5,554 bases of DNA from Erysipelotrichaceae bacterium (GTDB taxonomy: Bacteria; Bacillota_I; Bacilli_A; Erysipelotrichales; Erysipelotrichaceae), in contig JAFOMB010000016.1 in the NCBI GenBank assembly GCA_017419065.1, forward strand, positions 1-5,554, written 5' to 3'. Positions 5,048 through 5,554 of this stretch are shown one piece after another. The notes beneath the pieces are model-generated. The model was not told the DNA's origin, ran no database searches, and saw only the letters and a program-made list of their open reading frames with translations. The position numbers and the translations under genes are program-made. The stretch's first letter is position 1; each line of letters opens with the position of its first letter.

Positions 5048-5554
5048 ATGAAAAAGATCGAGCTGGAGCTCATGACACAGTACCGCTACTTATCGAATCT
5101 CCTCTCCTGGAAGAACTCTCTTCTCTATACCGAAACACTCGCTGACACGGATGCGAATGACTATACACAGACCCTGCGCATCCTGGATCCGGAAACGAAG
5201 GAAGATAAAGTCTTATACGGACCGTTCAAGAGGATCGCTGCCGATGTCGTGAACGGAGATCTTTTCATCAGAGAATCCGGTAAAGACGGACTCGTGGAGA
5301 CGGTATACTACCGCCTGACAGAGGAGGGGAAGAAGGAAGTTTTCCGTGTCCCGTTCTCCGCTTCCGATCTGAAAGCCGTGAAGGAAGGCGTATGGCTCTT
5401 CCAGGGTGAAACAGACAGAAGATGTCCGGATTATTATCTTCTGAGTGAGGAAGAAAAGAAAGCCTTCCACGACAGTGAAAAGAAAGAAGAAGACTACCTG
5501 GTACTGGATGAGTATCCGTTCTTCTATAACGGAGTCGGTTTCATCAACGGAAAG
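5048..5554 (+). CDS. N-terminal beta-propeller part of an S9-type peptidase (prolyl oligopeptidase-like), 3' end cut by window
   Basis: The frame from ATG 5048 stays open for all 169 codons to the window end. It starts MKKIELELMTQYRYLSNLLSW with no signal peptide, so the enzyme is probably cytoplasmic. The visible part contains short beta-hairpin units typical of a propeller blade (SLLYTETLADTDANDY, TLRILDPETKEDKVLY at ~41-57, DLFIRE at 71-76, TVYYRLTEEGKKEVF at 85-99, VWLFQGETD at 115-123). It ends in DYLVLDEYPFFYNGVGFINGK (149-169), closely resembling the segment around E-x-PFWxNGxGFTNxKR that I recall from acylaminoacyl/dipeptidyl peptidase-like S9 proteins. Such proteins use the propeller to screen short peptides entering a C-terminal alpha/beta-hydrolase domain with Ser-Asp-His. 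That catalytic part lies beyond the window, so activity cannot be judged. The start is supported by GGGAGG seven bases upstream and a consensus promoter. Coding status is very secure; the family call is good but rests on the propeller only. Confidence 0.8.
   Translation, partial: MKKIELELMTQYRYLSNLLSWKNSLLYTETLADTDANDYTQTLRILDPETKEDKVLYGPFKRIAADVVNGDLFIRESGKDGLVETVYYRLTEEGKKEVFRVPFSASDLKAVKEGVWLFQGETDRRCPDYYLLSEEEKKAFHDSEKKEEDYLVLDEYPFFYNGVGFINGK

Noticed and set aside
5213..5470. An 85-codon open frame antisense to the S9-type peptidase
   Set aside because: The plus-strand frame has a promoter, ribosome binding site and family motifs; the antisense frame has none.

Overview
The window looks like chromosomal sequence from a moderate-GC Firmicute. 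Strong GGGAGG/AAGGAG-type ribosome binding sites, compact intergenic gaps, intrinsic terminators and the resemblance of the encoded proteins to gut Erysipelotrichaceae or Lachnospiraceae families all point there. The genus cannot be fixed from this sequence alone. I see no tRNA, rRNA, CRISPR array, insertion sequence or phage signature.

Layout, left to right. (1) The C-terminal ~530 codons of a membrane-anchored type B carboxylesterase (+) enter from the left edge and end at 1594 in a strong hairpin terminator (1598-1624). (2) Converging on that terminator is a truncated remnant of a sugar phosphate isomerase/epimerase gene (-, 1921-1637). It still has a good extended -10 promoter and ribosome binding site but only about the first third of the protein. 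(3) A lipoprotein gene (-, 2837-2046) with its own terminator follows. Its mature part is two copies of a ~90-residue domain with cystatin-like features. (4) A divergent promoter region (2838-2922) separates it from a large cytoplasmic alpha/beta-hydrolase 'putative esterase' (+, 2923-4500). (5) A GNAT acetyltransferase (-, 4973-4518) converges on the esterase, and the two share one hairpin whose loop contains the GNAT stop codon. (6) A second divergent promoter region (4974-5047) leads into the N-terminal part of an S9-type (prolyl oligopeptidase-like) peptidase (+, from 5048), cut by the right edge.

The genes alternate in orientation and each appears to be its own transcription unit, so there is no clear operon or multi-gene pathway. 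The common theme is hydrolysis (two esterases, one peptidase) plus an acetyltransferase and a surface lipoprotein. The most unusual item is the lipoprotein. Its two domains align at a constant 104-residue offset. The second carries a QLVSG match to the cystatin QxVxG signature followed by NYR, and both carry the upstream Gly-Trp. This suggests a bacterial, lipid-anchored tandem cystatin-like protein. That is inference from motif and order, since no database search could be run.
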